From Planctomycetes bacterium SM23_32 (lineage in GTDB: Bacteria > Planctomycetota > Brocadiia > SM23-32): a stretch of 12,043 bases of DNA. Shown here piece by piece: positions 1-6,997 of this stretch. The DNA is taken from positions 1-12,043 of the forward strand of contig LJUE01000074.1 of the NCBI GenBank assembly GCA_001303885.1, written 5' to 3'. A model generated the notes under the pieces. It worked only from the letters and a program-made list of their open reading frames with translations, had not been told where the DNA came from and ran no database searches. Every line of letters begins with the position of its first letter. The first letter of the stretch is position 1. Made by a program: the position numbers and the translations under genes.

Positions 1-325
1 AGGCCCGGCCGCCGAACCGGGCGACGCGCTCCAGGCTCGGCTCGGGGGCGCCCAGCTCGGGGCAGGTCTGGCCGAACCACTGGAGCGTGCCGCCCTCGTC
101 CCAGAACTCCAGCAGCGTGCGGGCCATGTGGAAGTCGGCCCGGGCAATAACCGTGTTCACCCCCAGCGTCTCCGCCCCGTGCAGCACCGCCTTGATGCGC
201 GCGCAGGTGTAGTAGTGGATCATCTCGCTGTCGCGCTGGCGGCCCTGGTGGGAGAAGCCGCTGAACGGGTTGCTCCCCAGTATGAAGCGACTCACCTGTC
301 GGCCGCCGATCTTCACAGTGTCCAT
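1..325 (-). CDS. Conserved protein of unknown function, N-terminal part (cut by window edge)
   Basis: I can read 108 codons from an ATG at 325-323 down to the left edge, with no stop. The protein begins MDTVKIGGRQVSRFILGSNP and continues with SGFSHQGRQRDSEM, an IHYYTCARIK stretch, GVNTVIARADFH, and LLEFWDEGGTLQWFGQTCPE. An 'ILGSNPFSGFSH' strand followed by alternating helices and strands looks like the opening of a TIM barrel, distantly like aldo/keto reductases or related sugar-active enzymes. I do not recognise a catalytic motif and assign no reaction. There is no signal peptide. The ribosome-binding site is weak (GAGA about 8 bases before ATG). The gene lies 46 bases after the four-helix-bundle remnant and points the same way as acn and icd, so it could be a distal member of that transcription unit. 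Coding status is well supported; function is not. Confidence 0.72.
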   Translation of the reverse strand, partial: MDTVKIGGRQVSRFILGSNPFSGFSHQGRQRDSEMIHYYTCARIKAVLHGAETLGVNTVIARADFHMARTLLEFWDEGGTLQWFGQTCPELGAPEPSLERVARFGGRA

Positions 326-371
326 TGCAGGTCTCGGAATGCGGAATGCCGGCTGCCTTGCGCCGGGGGCG

Positions 372-530
372 TTACGGCTTCTTTCGCCTGGCCGTCTTGA
401 TCGAAGCAACCGTCATGGCAACGGTCTCGCCCGCCTCCTGCACGAGGCCCTTCACCTCGTCGCCGGGCACCAGCCCAGCGTCAAGCAGCAACACCCTCCA
501 GTATACCGCCTGGTCTGCCCCCTCTTCCAC
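372..530 (-). pseudogene. Truncated four-helix-bundle protein (S23/IVP family), C-terminal remnant
   Basis: This 52-codon frame opens with GTG at 530-528, behind a GGAG placed 8 bases upstream, and ends in TAA. It reads VEEGADQAVYWRVLLLDAGL, then VPGDEVKGLVQEAGE, then TVAMTVASIKTARRKKP. From memory this matches the last two helices of the four-helix-bundle (23S rRNA intervening-sequence protein) family: an 'EEADE..YWLELL..AG' helix followed by 'EA.EL.AI.VASIKTAR'. Intact members are about 110-130 residues, so the first two helices are missing. The icd stop codon lies only 19 bases upstream, so the missing half would fall inside icd, where the same frame shows no matching sequence. I infer a decayed or rearranged gene left behind icd. 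The SD-GTG pair means a short peptide could still be made. Family call is moderately sure; pseudogene status is inferred. Confidence 0.6.
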
Positions 531-549
531 AGCGCCCGCTCCGCGCCCG

Positions 550-1797
550 TCACATGTTGTCCGCGATGGCCCGCGCGAACTCGGAGCACCTGACCAGCGT
601 GGCCCCGTCCATCTGCCGTTCCAGATCGTAGGTGACGGTCTTCTGTGCGACCGCGCCCTCCAGCCCCTTCAGGATCAGGTCCGCCGCCTCGCCCCATCCC
701 ATGTAGTCCAGCATCATGCGGGCGCTCAGGACCAGGCTGCTGGGGTTCACCTTGTCCTGGCCGGCATACTTGGGCGCCGTCCCGTGGGTGGCCTCGAACA
801 GGGCGATGCCGTCGCCGATGTTGGCCCCCGGGGCGATGCCGATGCCCCCGACCTGCGCCGCCAGCGCATCGGAGATGTAGTCGCCGTTCAGGTTCGGCGT
901 CACGATGACGTCGTACTCGTCGGGCCGCAGCAGCACCTGCTGGAACATGGCGTCGGCGATCCGGTCCTTAACGAGGATGCGGCCGGCCGGCAGGTCGCCG
1001 CCGAACTCCTCGTGGAGCCGCGTCTCGGTGAGCGTGAGGGCGGGGAACTCCGCGCGCGCCAGCTCGTAGCCCCAGTCCCTGAACGCGCCCTCGGTGAACT
1101 TCATGATGTTCCCCTTGTGCATCAGCGTCACGCTGCGCCGCCCGTGCTCGCGGGCATACTGAAGGGCCATGCGCATCAAGCGCTGCGTGCCGAACCGGCT
1201 GATCGGCTTGATGCCGATGCCGGAGCCCTCCCTCACCGGGCTGCCCAGCTCGTCGGCCAGGAAGGCGGCCAGCTTCCCGGCCTCCGGCGAGCCGGCGGCG
1301 AACTCGATGCCCGCGTAGACGTCCTCCGTGTTCTCGCGGAAGACAACGACGTCCAGCTTCTCGGGCTCCTTGACGGGGCAGGGCACGCCGGGCACCCAGA
1401 AGACCGGCCGCACGCAGGCGTAGAGGTCCAGCGTCTGGCGCAGCGTCACGTTGGCACTGCGGAACCCGCCCCCGACGGGCGTGGTCAGCGGCCCCTTGAT
1501 GGCCACCCGGAAGCGGCGTATCGCCTCGAACGTCTCCTCGGGGATCCACTCGTCAAACAGCTCGATGGACCGCTCGCCGGCGTAGACCTGCGTCCAGCAG
1601 ACCCGGCGGTCCGTGCCGTAGGCCTTCTGGACCGCCGCGTCGGCCACCAGCCGCGTGGCGCGCCAGATGTCCGGCCCGATGCCGTCCCCCTCGACGAAGG
1701 GCACGATGGGGAGGTCAGGCACCTGGAGTCGGCCGTCGGCGAACTCGATGCGTTCCCCCTGGGCCGGGATGACGGGCTCTTTCGCGGGTTTTGCCAC
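550..1797 (-). CDS. icd: Isocitrate dehydrogenase, NADP-dependent
   Basis: This is a 415-residue enzyme of the TCA cycle that oxidatively decarboxylates isocitrate to 2-oxoglutarate in the cytoplasm. The length equals the usual bacterial homodimeric form. Visible motifs are VEGDGIGPDIW (35-45), the substrate loop GGGFRSANVTLRQ (109-121) with Ser114 where E. coli Icd has its regulatory Ser113, REN-EDVYAGIEF (154-166), Lys228 in LMHKGN, and NLNGDYISD with Asp306 and Asp310. The coenzyme site has Lys343, Tyr344, Val350, Tyr390 and Arg394, the set that marks NADP rather than NAD use in E. coli Icd. The start is GTG with AAGGAG 7 bases upstream. It lies 47 bases downstream of acn on the same strand, so the two are probably cotranscribed. 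I see no IDH kinase/phosphatase gene in the window. Confidence 0.97.
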   Translation of the reverse strand: MAKPAKEPVIPAQGERIEFADGRLQVPDLPIVPFVEGDGIGPDIWRATRLVADAAVQKAYGTDRRVCWTQVYAGERSIELFDEWIPEETFEAIRRFRVAIKGPLTTPVGGGFRSANVTLRQTLDLYACVRPVFWVPGVPCPVKEPEKLDVVVFRENTEDVYAGIEFAAGSPEAGKLAAFLADELGSPVREGSGIGIKPISRFGTQRLMRMALQYAREHGRRSVTLMHKGNIMKFTEGAFRDWGYELARAEFPALTLTETRLHEEFGGDLPAGRILVKDRIADAMFQQVLLRPDEYDVIVTPNLNGDYISDALAAQVGGIGIAPGANIGDGIALFEATHGTAPKYAGQDKVNPSSLVLSARMMLDYMGWGEAADLILKGLEGAVAQKTVTYDLERQMDGATLVRCSEFARAIADNM

Positions 1798-1844
1798 CAG
1801 CGGTCTCCTTGCTCGTCGCGCCGAGGCCCTTCAAGCGGGAGCCC

Positions 1845-3761
1845 TCATCCGCCCAGCAGGTTCAGCCGGCCCCCGGCGAGCACGATCTCCTGCTCGCGTT
1901 CGCTCAGTTCGATGCCGACGTCGAAGTCGAAGCCGGCCGTTTCGTCGCTCACCGTCAGACTCCCCTGCCGCACGCCCGCCCGCACGTCCCCGATGGAAAG
2001 GACGTCGCCGCCGCCCACGCGGTCGCAGTCGGCCGGATCAGCAAAGACGAGCGGCAGGATGCCGAAGTTGATCAGGTTGGCCCGATGGATGCGGGCGAAG
2101 CTCCGGGCGATGACGGCCTTCAGGCCCAGGTGCATGGGCGCCAGCGCGGCGTGCTCGCGGCTGGACCCCTGTCCGTAGTTCTCGCCGGCCACGACGAAGC
2201 CCCCGCCGGCCTCGCGCGCGCGCCGGGCGAAGTAAGGGTCAACGCGCTCGAAGACGAACTCGCTGAGGGCCGGGATGTTCGAGCGCAGGGGCAGTGTCCT
2301 GGCCCCGGCCGGCATGATGTGGTCGGTCGTGACGTTGTCGCCCAGCTTCAGCAGCACTTCGCCGGCCAGCGCGTCGGCGAGCGGCTCGGAAGGCGGTATC
2401 GGCTTGATGTTGGGGCCGCGGATCACCTCCACCTGCGAGCCGTCCGCGGGCGGGAAGACGAGACCGGCGTCATCCACCTCATAACGTTCCGGTTCGAACG
2501 CCGCCGGCGGGTCGCCGAGCGTGCAAGGGTCGGCGATGCAGCCGGCCAGCGCCGAGGCGACGGCGGTCGGCGGACTGCACAGGTAGCAGCGAGCGTCCGG
2601 CGTGCCCGTGCGACCCTCGAAGTTGCGGTTGAAGGTGCGCAGCGTCACCCCGCCACTCGGCGGCGCCTGACCCATCCCGATGCACGGCCCACAGGCCACC
2701 TCGAGCACGCGGGCCCCGGCGCGGACCATCGCAGCCAGGCCGCTGCGCGCGGCCGTCATCTCCAGCACCTGCCGCGAGCCGGGCGACACCGCCAGGCTCA
2801 CCCGCGGATGCACCGCCTTGCCCTCCAGCAGCGCGGCCGTCAGCGCCAGGTCGCGGAACGAGGAGTTGGTGCAACTGCCGATGCAGACCTGGTCCACTGG
2901 CAGGCCGGCCACCGCGCCGACCGGCACCACGTCATCCGGGCTGTGCGGCCGGGCCACGAGGGGCTCCACCGCCGCCAGGTCGAGCTCGACGACCTCGTCG
3001 TACTCCGCGCCGTCGTCGGCGGCCAGGGGGCGGAAGTCGCCGGGGCGGCCCTGGGCGCGCAGCCAAGCTTCGGTCACCCCGTCGGAGGGGAAGACGCTGG
3101 TCGTCGCGCCCAGCTCGGCGCCCATGTTGGCGATGGTGGCGCGCTCGGGCACGCTGAGAGTGGCCACGCCCGGGCCGGCGTATTCGAAGAGCTTCCCCAC
3201 GCCGCCCCTGACGCTCAGGCGTCGCAGCAGCTCCAGGATCACGTCTTTCGCCGTGACCCACGGCCCCAGTTCGCCCGTCAGCTCCACCTTCACCACGGAC
3301 GGCGCGGTCAGGTAGAACGGCATGCCCGCCATGGCACAGGCCACGTCCTGGCCGCCGACGCCGACGGCCAGCATGCCGAGCCCCCCGCAGGTGGGCGTAT
3401 GGCTGTCGCTGCCCAGCAGCGTCTTGCCTGGCACACCGAAACGCTCCAGGTGCACCTGGTGGCAGATGCCGTTGCCCGGCCTGCTGAAGACTATACCGTA
3501 GCGGGCGGCCACGGACTGGAGGTAGCGGTGGTCGTCGGCGTTCTCAGGCCCCGACTGGAGCGTGTTATGGTCCACGTAGCTGACCGAGATGTCGGTCCTG
3601 ACGCGGTCCACGCCCATGGTTTCGAACTGGAGGTAGGCGGCCGTGCCCGTGGCGTCCTGGGTCAGCGTCTGGTCCACGTGGAGTGCGATGGTGACGCCGG
3701 GCTCCGGCTCGCCCTCGACCAGGTGGTCCTTGATGATCTTCCAGGCCAAGCCGTCGGGCAT
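1845..3761 (-). CDS. acn: Aconitate hydratase (aconitase)
   Basis: This 638-residue [4Fe-4S] enzyme interconverts citrate and isocitrate and feeds the downstream icd. Cluster ligands are Cys297 in CIGSCTNSS and Cys357 and Cys360 in CGPCIGMGQ. Other family marks are GSDSHTPTCGGLGMLAVGVG (117-136), NRNFEGRTG (378-386) and GDNVTTDHIMPAG (474-486). The swivel-domain motif NYGQGSSREHAAL starts near 528 and carries the catalytic serine (Ser533) and Arg535. At about 640 residues it is much shorter than AcnA or AcnB (about 860-900) and matches the short bacterial 'Aquifex-type' aconitases and the isopropylmalate-isomerase-like branch; the nearby icd favours aconitase over homoaconitase. I chose ATG at 3761 because it begins the aconitase homology and has GGAG 8 bases upstream. 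The frame stays open about 75 codons further upstream, but that part has no family similarity. Confidence 0.95.
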   Translation of the reverse strand: MPDGLAWKIIKDHLVEGEPEPGVTIALHVDQTLTQDATGTAAYLQFETMGVDRVRTDISVSYVDHNTLQSGPENADDHRYLQSVAARYGIVFSRPGNGICHQVHLERFGVPGKTLLGSDSHTPTCGGLGMLAVGVGGQDVACAMAGMPFYLTAPSVVKVELTGELGPWVTAKDVILELLRRLSVRGGVGKLFEYAGPGVATLSVPERATIANMGAELGATTSVFPSDGVTEAWLRAQGRPGDFRPLAADDGAEYDEVVELDLAAVEPLVARPHSPDDVVPVGAVAGLPVDQVCIGSCTNSSFRDLALTAALLEGKAVHPRVSLAVSPGSRQVLEMTAARSGLAAMVRAGARVLEVACGPCIGMGQAPPSGGVTLRTFNRNFEGRTGTPDARCYLCSPPTAVASALAGCIADPCTLGDPPAAFEPERYEVDDAGLVFPPADGSQVEVIRGPNIKPIPPSEPLADALAGEVLLKLGDNVTTDHIMPAGARTLPLRSNIPALSEFVFERVDPYFARRAREAGGGFVVAGENYGQGSSREHAALAPMHLGLKAVIARSFARIHRANLINFGILPLVFADPADCDRVGGGDVLSIGDVRAGVRQGSLTVSDETAGFDFDVGIELSEREQEIVLAGGRLNLLGG

Positions 3762-3822
3762 GGGGGAAGCTCCGGGAGGCAGAGGGGAGGCCGCACGGGC
3801 CGGAGGCGGCCCCGTACGGTCC

Positions 3823-3851
3823 ACGTTACCCCACTGCTGGCGGCTTTTCAA
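3823..3851 (-). promoter_or_regulatory. Candidate sigma-70 promoter for acn-icd
   Basis: On the minus strand TTGAAA (3851-3846) is followed by a 17-base spacer and TAACGT (3828-3823). The -35 matches 5 of 6 consensus bases and the -10 only 3 of 6. Transcription would start near 3816, about 55 bases before the acn ATG. Placement is right but the -10 is weak, so this is a candidate only. Confidence 0.4.
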
Positions 3852-3864
3852 GGAGCCGCGCCTC

Positions 3865-3893
3865 TTGCGAAGGGGCGGCGCAGAAGCTAACCT
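3865..3893 (+). promoter_or_regulatory. Candidate sigma-70 promoter for the cysteine synthase gene
   Basis: TTGCGA (3865-3870), a 17-base spacer and TAACCT (3888-3893) face right. The -35 matches 4 of 6 and the -10 3 of 6. Its -35 lies 13 bases from the -35 of the opposing acn candidate, so the two would be back to back. The position, about 50 bases before the start codon, is reasonable but the match is weak. Confidence 0.33.
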
Positions 3894-3948
3894 GTAGGCT
3901 TTGCGGCCCGCTTCAGTCCCCTTGCCCCGATAGGTGCGCGACGGGCCC

Positions 3949-4836
3949 ATGCTGACCGACAACATCCTGGACCTGATCGGCAACACGCCGCTGCTGCGGC
4001 TCGGCGCGGAGAACGTCTACGCCAAGGCCGAGTTCCTTAACCCGGGCGGCAGCATCAAGGACCGCGTGGCGCTGGCCATGCTCGAGGGGGCCGAGCGCGA
4101 CGGCAAGCTGCGGACCGACTCCATCATCATGGAGCCGACCTCCGGCAACACGGGCATCGGCGTGGCGCTGGTCGGGCGGCTGAAGGGCTACCGGGTGCGC
4201 ATCGTCATGCCCGAGGGGATGAGCGAGGAGCGCAAGAAGCTCATCCGTGCGCTCGGGGCGGAGCTGATCCTGACCCCCGACGAGCAGGGCATTGCGGGCG
4301 CCGTGGAGCGCGTGCGGCGGATGGCCGCCGAGGACCCGCGCGTCTACGTGCCGCAGCAGTTCGAGAACCCCGACAACCCCCGTGTGCACTACGAGGAGAC
4401 GGCGCACGAGCTGTGGCGGCAGATGGGCGGCGACATCGCCTGCTTCGTGGCCGGCGTCGGCAGCGGGGGCACGCTCCAGGGCGTCGGCAAGTTCCTCAAG
4501 GAGCACAAGCCCGACGCCCGCATCGTGGCCGTCGAGCCGAAGAACGTCTCTGCCCTGCTGGGCCACGAGCCGGGGCTCCACCAGATCCAGGGCATCGGCG
4601 ACGGGTTCGTCCCCGCCATCCTCGACGTGTCGCTGGTGGACGAAGTGGTGGAGGTGAGCGACGAGGACGCCATCGAGACGACACGGCAGCTCGGCCGGGA
4701 CCACGGATTGCTGGTGGGCATCTCTTCGGGTGCCAACGTCTGGGCCGCCCGCCGGCTCGCCGAGCGCACCGACGGCCCGGTGGCCACCGTCCTGCCCGAC
4801 CGGGCCGAACGCTACTTCAGCACCGCCCTGCTCTGA
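3949..4836 (+). CDS. cysK: Cysteine synthase (O-acetylserine sulfhydrylase), PLP-dependent
   Basis: This 295-residue fold-type II PLP enzyme most likely makes cysteine from O-acetylserine and sulfide. The family start LTDNILDLIGNTPLLRL is present. NPGGSIKDR carries the PLP lysine (Lys37), PTSGNTGIG binds the substrate carboxylate, GVGSGGTLQGVG holds the cofactor phosphate, and GISSGAN supplies the serine facing the pyridine nitrogen. IQGIGDGFVP is typical of CysK-type enzymes. The C-terminus ends normally at RYFSTALL, so there is no regulatory CBS domain as in cystathionine beta-synthase. An in-frame GTG at 3934 would add five residues; I prefer the ATG because family similarity begins there, but the ribosome-binding site is poor for both. 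No serine acetyltransferase gene is adjacent. It is the only plus-strand gene between the two minus-strand blocks. CysK versus CysM substrate preference cannot be settled here. Confidence 0.92.
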   Translation: MLTDNILDLIGNTPLLRLGAENVYAKAEFLNPGGSIKDRVALAMLEGAERDGKLRTDSIIMEPTSGNTGIGVALVGRLKGYRVRIVMPEGMSEERKKLIRALGAELILTPDEQGIAGAVERVRRMAAEDPRVYVPQQFENPDNPRVHYEETAHELWRQMGGDIACFVAGVGSGGTLQGVGKFLKEHKPDARIVAVEPKNVSALLGHEPGLHQIQGIGDGFVPAILDVSLVDEVVEVSDEDAIETTRQLGRDHGLLVGISSGANVWAARRLAERTDGPVATVLPDRAERYFSTALL

Positions 4837-4976
4837 AGGCCGACGCCATACGTCCGCGACCTGCCGGCGCGGGCCGGGGACAGCGGCCTCACCGCGGTCT
4901 ACTCCCTGGCAAGCAGAGCCGAACAGGACGACGTCCGTCAGGAAAGCGGCGCCGCGGCGGGGCCGACAGCGTGCAG
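4837..4976. other. Convergent intergenic gap, no clear terminator
   Basis: The 140 bases between the ends of the cysteine synthase gene and the nine-gene operon hold no convincing gene. There is a small hairpin (CCGGC at 4864-4868, GCCGG at 4873-4877, four-base loop) and a 10-base palindrome GCGGCGCCGC near 4947-4956. Neither is followed by a T-tract on either strand, so I do not call an intrinsic terminator. Both converging units must end here or use Rho-dependent termination. Confidence 0.4.
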
Positions 4977-5540
4977 TCAGCGGCGGCTGAGCCCCAGTTC
5001 GCCGATCACTTCGCCAACCGACAGGTAGGTCTGGAGCGCGAACACGAACATGCCGAGCTTGCGCGGGTCGGGCTGCCCCGACGCGTCCAGCTTGTCTGAG
5101 TCCACGTGCTGGACCAGCACCTCGCCCAGGAACAGGTTGTGGTCCCCGACCTCCTGCTCGCTGAGCACCCGGCACTCCAGGTTGACGGGGCACTCGGCGA
5201 TCAGGGGCGGGGCCACCTCGTCGGCCGGCAGCGGGGTGAAGCCGAACCGCTCGAACTTCTCGCAGTCGCGCCCGCTCACCATGCCGATGCCGTCCACTTT
5301 CTCCAGCAGGTCGGCCGTCGGCAGGTTGACGGTGAACTCGCCCCGCGCGCGGATCAGCCCGTGGGAGTAGGTGGCCGTGCGGATGGCGATGCCCACGATG
5401 ACGGGCCGGCGGATGCTGACGTTGAAGCACTCGCCCAGCGTGACGATGTTCGGCCTGCCATCGGCGTCAACGGAGGTGATGAGGGCGGCCGGAGACGGGT
5501 AGACCGGCCGCAGGGGCGCGATCCGGGTCTTCGTCGCCAT
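4977..5540 (-). CDS. Flavin reductase family protein (FMN-binding split barrel)
   Basis: This 187-residue protein resembles flavin reductase-like and flavoredoxin proteins, which bind FMN and use it for NAD(P)H-driven flavin reduction or electron transfer. The family pattern is visible in order: PSPAALITSVDADGRPNIVT (an early strand pair), GECFNVSIRRPVIVGIAI, SHGLIRARGEFTVNLPT, then FERFGFTPLP, ECPVNLECRV and GDHNLFLGEV. No transmembrane segment or Fe-S motif is visible. The ATG at 5540 has GGAGG 9 bases upstream; the frame extends further upstream but overlaps dut without family similarity. It is the last gene of the minus-strand run, 43 bases after dut. Its physiological electron donor and acceptor cannot be read from the sequence. 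Confidence 0.88.
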   Translation of the reverse strand: MATKTRIAPLRPVYPSPAALITSVDADGRPNIVTLGECFNVSIRRPVIVGIAIRTATYSHGLIRARGEFTVNLPTADLLEKVDGIGMVSGRDCEKFERFGFTPLPADEVAPPLIAECPVNLECRVLSEQEVGDHNLFLGEVLVQHVDSDKLDASGQPDPRKLGMFVFALQTYLSVGEVIGELGLSRR

Positions 5541-5583
5541 GTGGGCTCGCCTCCGGGAACCGCCCGGGACGCGGGCGGGAAGC

Positions 5584-6105
5584 TCAGTGCAGGCCGGTGG
5601 AGCCGAAGCCGCCGAGGTGGCGTTCCGTGCGGTCCAGTTCCTCGACCTCGACCAGCTCGGCCTGGTGCACGCGGCAGATGACCATCTGGGCGACGCGCAT
5701 GCCCCGCTTGACGACAAAGGGCTCCTCGCCGAAGTTGGCCAGGATCACGCCGACCTCGTTGCGGTAGTCGCTGTCCACGGTGCCGGGGGCGTTGAGCACG
5801 CCGAGGCGGTGCCGGAGTGCAAGCCCGCTGCGGGGGCGCACCTGGGCCTCGTAGCCGCGGGGCACGGCGATGTGCAGGCCGGTCGGCACGAGGCTGACCT
5901 GGCCCGGCTCGATGACCAGCTCGCCGTCCACGGCCGCGTGCAGGTCCATCCCGCTGGCGCCGTCGCTCTGGTAGCAGGGCAGCGGCAGGTCCCGGCAGCC
6001 TGCCTTGCGCCTCACCAGCACGCGCACAGGCCTGTCTTCACACGACTCGCGCGTCGCGCCCACCGTGCGCCGCCCCCCGATCGTGCCTGAAAGCAGACAC
6101 GGCAC
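5584..6105 (-). CDS. dut: Deoxyuridine 5'-triphosphate nucleotidohydrolase (dUTPase)
   Basis: This trimeric-type dUTPase hydrolyses dUTP to dUMP and pyrophosphate, keeping uracil out of DNA and supplying dTMP synthesis. All five family motifs are present: GASGMDLHAA (49-58), RPRSGLA (90-96), NAPGTVDSDYRNEVGV (105-120) with the catalytic Asp, RVAQMV (137-142), and RHLGGFGSTG (162-171). The GTG at 6105 directly abuts the TAG of the upstream flavoprotein gene, with GGGAGG just before it, so translation is probably coupled. This start gives 173 residues with about 26 extra N-terminal residues lacking family similarity. An internal GTG at 6027 (VRVLVRRK) would give the usual length of about 147 but has a poorer ribosome-binding site. 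The flavoprotein-dut order matches dfp-dut of E. coli. Confidence 0.95.
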   Translation of the reverse strand: MPCLLSGTIGGRRTVGATRESCEDRPVRVLVRRKAGCRDLPLPCYQSDGASGMDLHAAVDGELVIEPGQVSLVPTGLHIAVPRGYEAQVRPRSGLALRHRLGVLNAPGTVDSDYRNEVGVILANFGEEPFVVKRGMRVAQMVICRVHQAELVEVEELDRTERHLGGFGSTGLH

Positions 6106-6687
6106 CTACCCTCCCGCCAGGGCATGAATGGCCTGGACGATCAGCTCGACCGGCGCCAGGTGGCCCATCCCCATCCGCCCGCTGGCCAGCCTGCCCTCGA
6201 CCGGCTCGACAAAGGTGACCTGCGGCAGGCCGCGCAGGTAGTCGCAGTTGCGCCGCACCGGCGCGGCGGCCCACATGCGGTCGTTCATGGCCGGAGCCAA
6301 GAGCTTCGGGCAGTCGCAGGCCATCCACGTGCAGCTCAGTATCTCGTCGGCGATCCCGTTGGCCGCCTTGCCGATGAAGTTGGCCGTGGCCGGCGCCACC
6401 GCGAGCACGCCGCCCGGCCCCCCGGGGCCGGCCGCCACCCACTCCGCCAGCTCGATGTGCTGGAGGCCGGTCTGCCGCTCGTCGGGGAACATCTCCGTGA
6501 CGACCGGCCGGCCCGAAAGCGAGCGGAACGTAGTAGCGCTCACCAGCCGCTGCGCGTTGGGCGTCATGACCACCTGCACGGGGTGGCCGCGCGCCGTCAG
6601 GCCACGCAGTATCGAAGCGGCCTTGTAGGCGGCGATGCTGCCGGTGACGCCCAGTATGACGTTGCGCCCCGCCGGCTCGGCGCTCAT
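6106..6687 (-). CDS. coaC: Stand-alone flavoprotein, phosphopantothenoylcysteine decarboxylase (CoaC) type
   Basis: This 193-residue protein belongs to the HFCD flavoprotein family; CoaC members decarboxylate 4'-phosphopantothenoylcysteine in coenzyme A synthesis using FMN. It shows NVILGVTGSIAAYKA (9-23), the active-site His77 in LQHIELAEW, VAPATANFIGK (97-107) and the substrate motif PAMNDRMW (132-139). These line up with His75 and Asn125 of E. coli CoaBC. Three things are odd. First, the lid segment reads EGRLASGRMGMGHL, so Ser169 stands where the reducing cysteine (Cys158 in E. coli) is expected. Second, about eight extra Gly/Pro/Ala residues lie between Trp83 and VLAVAPA. Third, there is no CoaB ligase domain, and dut follows at once. 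The ATG at 6687 has AAGGAG 7 bases upstream. The gmk-rpoZ-coaC-dut neighbourhood supports a CoA role; a LanD-like oxidative decarboxylase is the alternative. Confidence 0.85.
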   Translation of the reverse strand: MSAEPAGRNVILGVTGSIAAYKAASILRGLTARGHPVQVVMTPNAQRLVSATTFRSLSGRPVVTEMFPDERQTGLQHIELAEWVAAGPGGPGGVLAVAPATANFIGKAANGIADEILSCTWMACDCPKLLAPAMNDRMWAAAPVRRNCDYLRGLPQVTFVEPVEGRLASGRMGMGHLAPVELIVQAIHALAGG

Positions 6688-6722
6688 CTTCGGGCTCCTT
6701 CCGTGCTGCGAGGGGCCGGGGG

Positions 6723-6980
6723 CTACGGCTCGGCGGCCTCCTGCTCCTCCAATGCCTTCTGGGCCTCGACCTCGTCGGGCAGGAGCAGCTCCACCTTGCC
6801 CTGCTCGATCTCGTCGAGGATGTAGTTGAACAGCTCGTCGAAGTTGCGCACGCTGGGCATGAAGGCACGCCCGCCCACGTAGTAGTCGCGTGCCTGCTTC
6901 TGGATCAGTGTGGTCAGCTTGAACCGGCCGCCGACCAGCCGACTCAGCTCCTCGACGCGTCCCTCTTCGCTTCGCTTCAT
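6723..6980 (-). CDS. rpoZ: DNA-directed RNA polymerase omega subunit
   Basis: This 85-residue protein is the small omega subunit, which helps fold and hold beta-prime in RNA polymerase. The family pattern is clear: LVGGRFKLTTLIQKQARD near the N-terminus (the conserved 'RF.L......RAR.L' helix, with KQARDYY in place of KRARQL), then VRNFDELFNYILDEIEQGKV and an acidic, Gln/Glu-rich tail. Length is normal for bacterial omega. The ATG at 6980 has GAGGAG 6 bases upstream. It sits 17 bases after gmk and 35 bases before the CoaC-type gene; gmk-rpoZ-coaBC is a widespread order, which supports the call for such a short protein. Confidence 0.93.
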   Translation of the reverse strand: MKRSEEGRVEELSRLVGGRFKLTTLIQKQARDYYVGGRAFMPSVRNFDELFNYILDEIEQGKVELLLPDEVEAQKALEEQEAAEP

Positions 6981-6997
6981 GCAGTGCTCCTCGCACT

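Noticed and set aside
335..348. Tandem repeat CGGAATG x2 before the left-edge gene
   Set aside because: Only two 7-base copies; too short to be called a repeat element or a binding site.
452..697. Short minus-strand frame overlapping the end of icd
   Set aside because: It lies mostly inside icd in another frame; the four-helix-bundle similarity is in a different frame (372-530).
325..3890. Very long open frames on the plus strand opposite icd and acn (over 600 codons each)
   Set aside because: They lie antisense to two clearly identified enzymes, are rich in Arg, Pro, Ala and His as expected of GC-rich shadow frames, and show no domain.
4864..4877. Intrinsic terminator between the convergent units
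   Set aside because: The stem has only five pairs and no T-tract follows on either strand.
3913..5430. A 505-codon minus-strand frame across the cysteine synthase gene
   Set aside because: It is antisense to all of cysK and out of frame with the flavin reductase; composition is that of a shadow frame.
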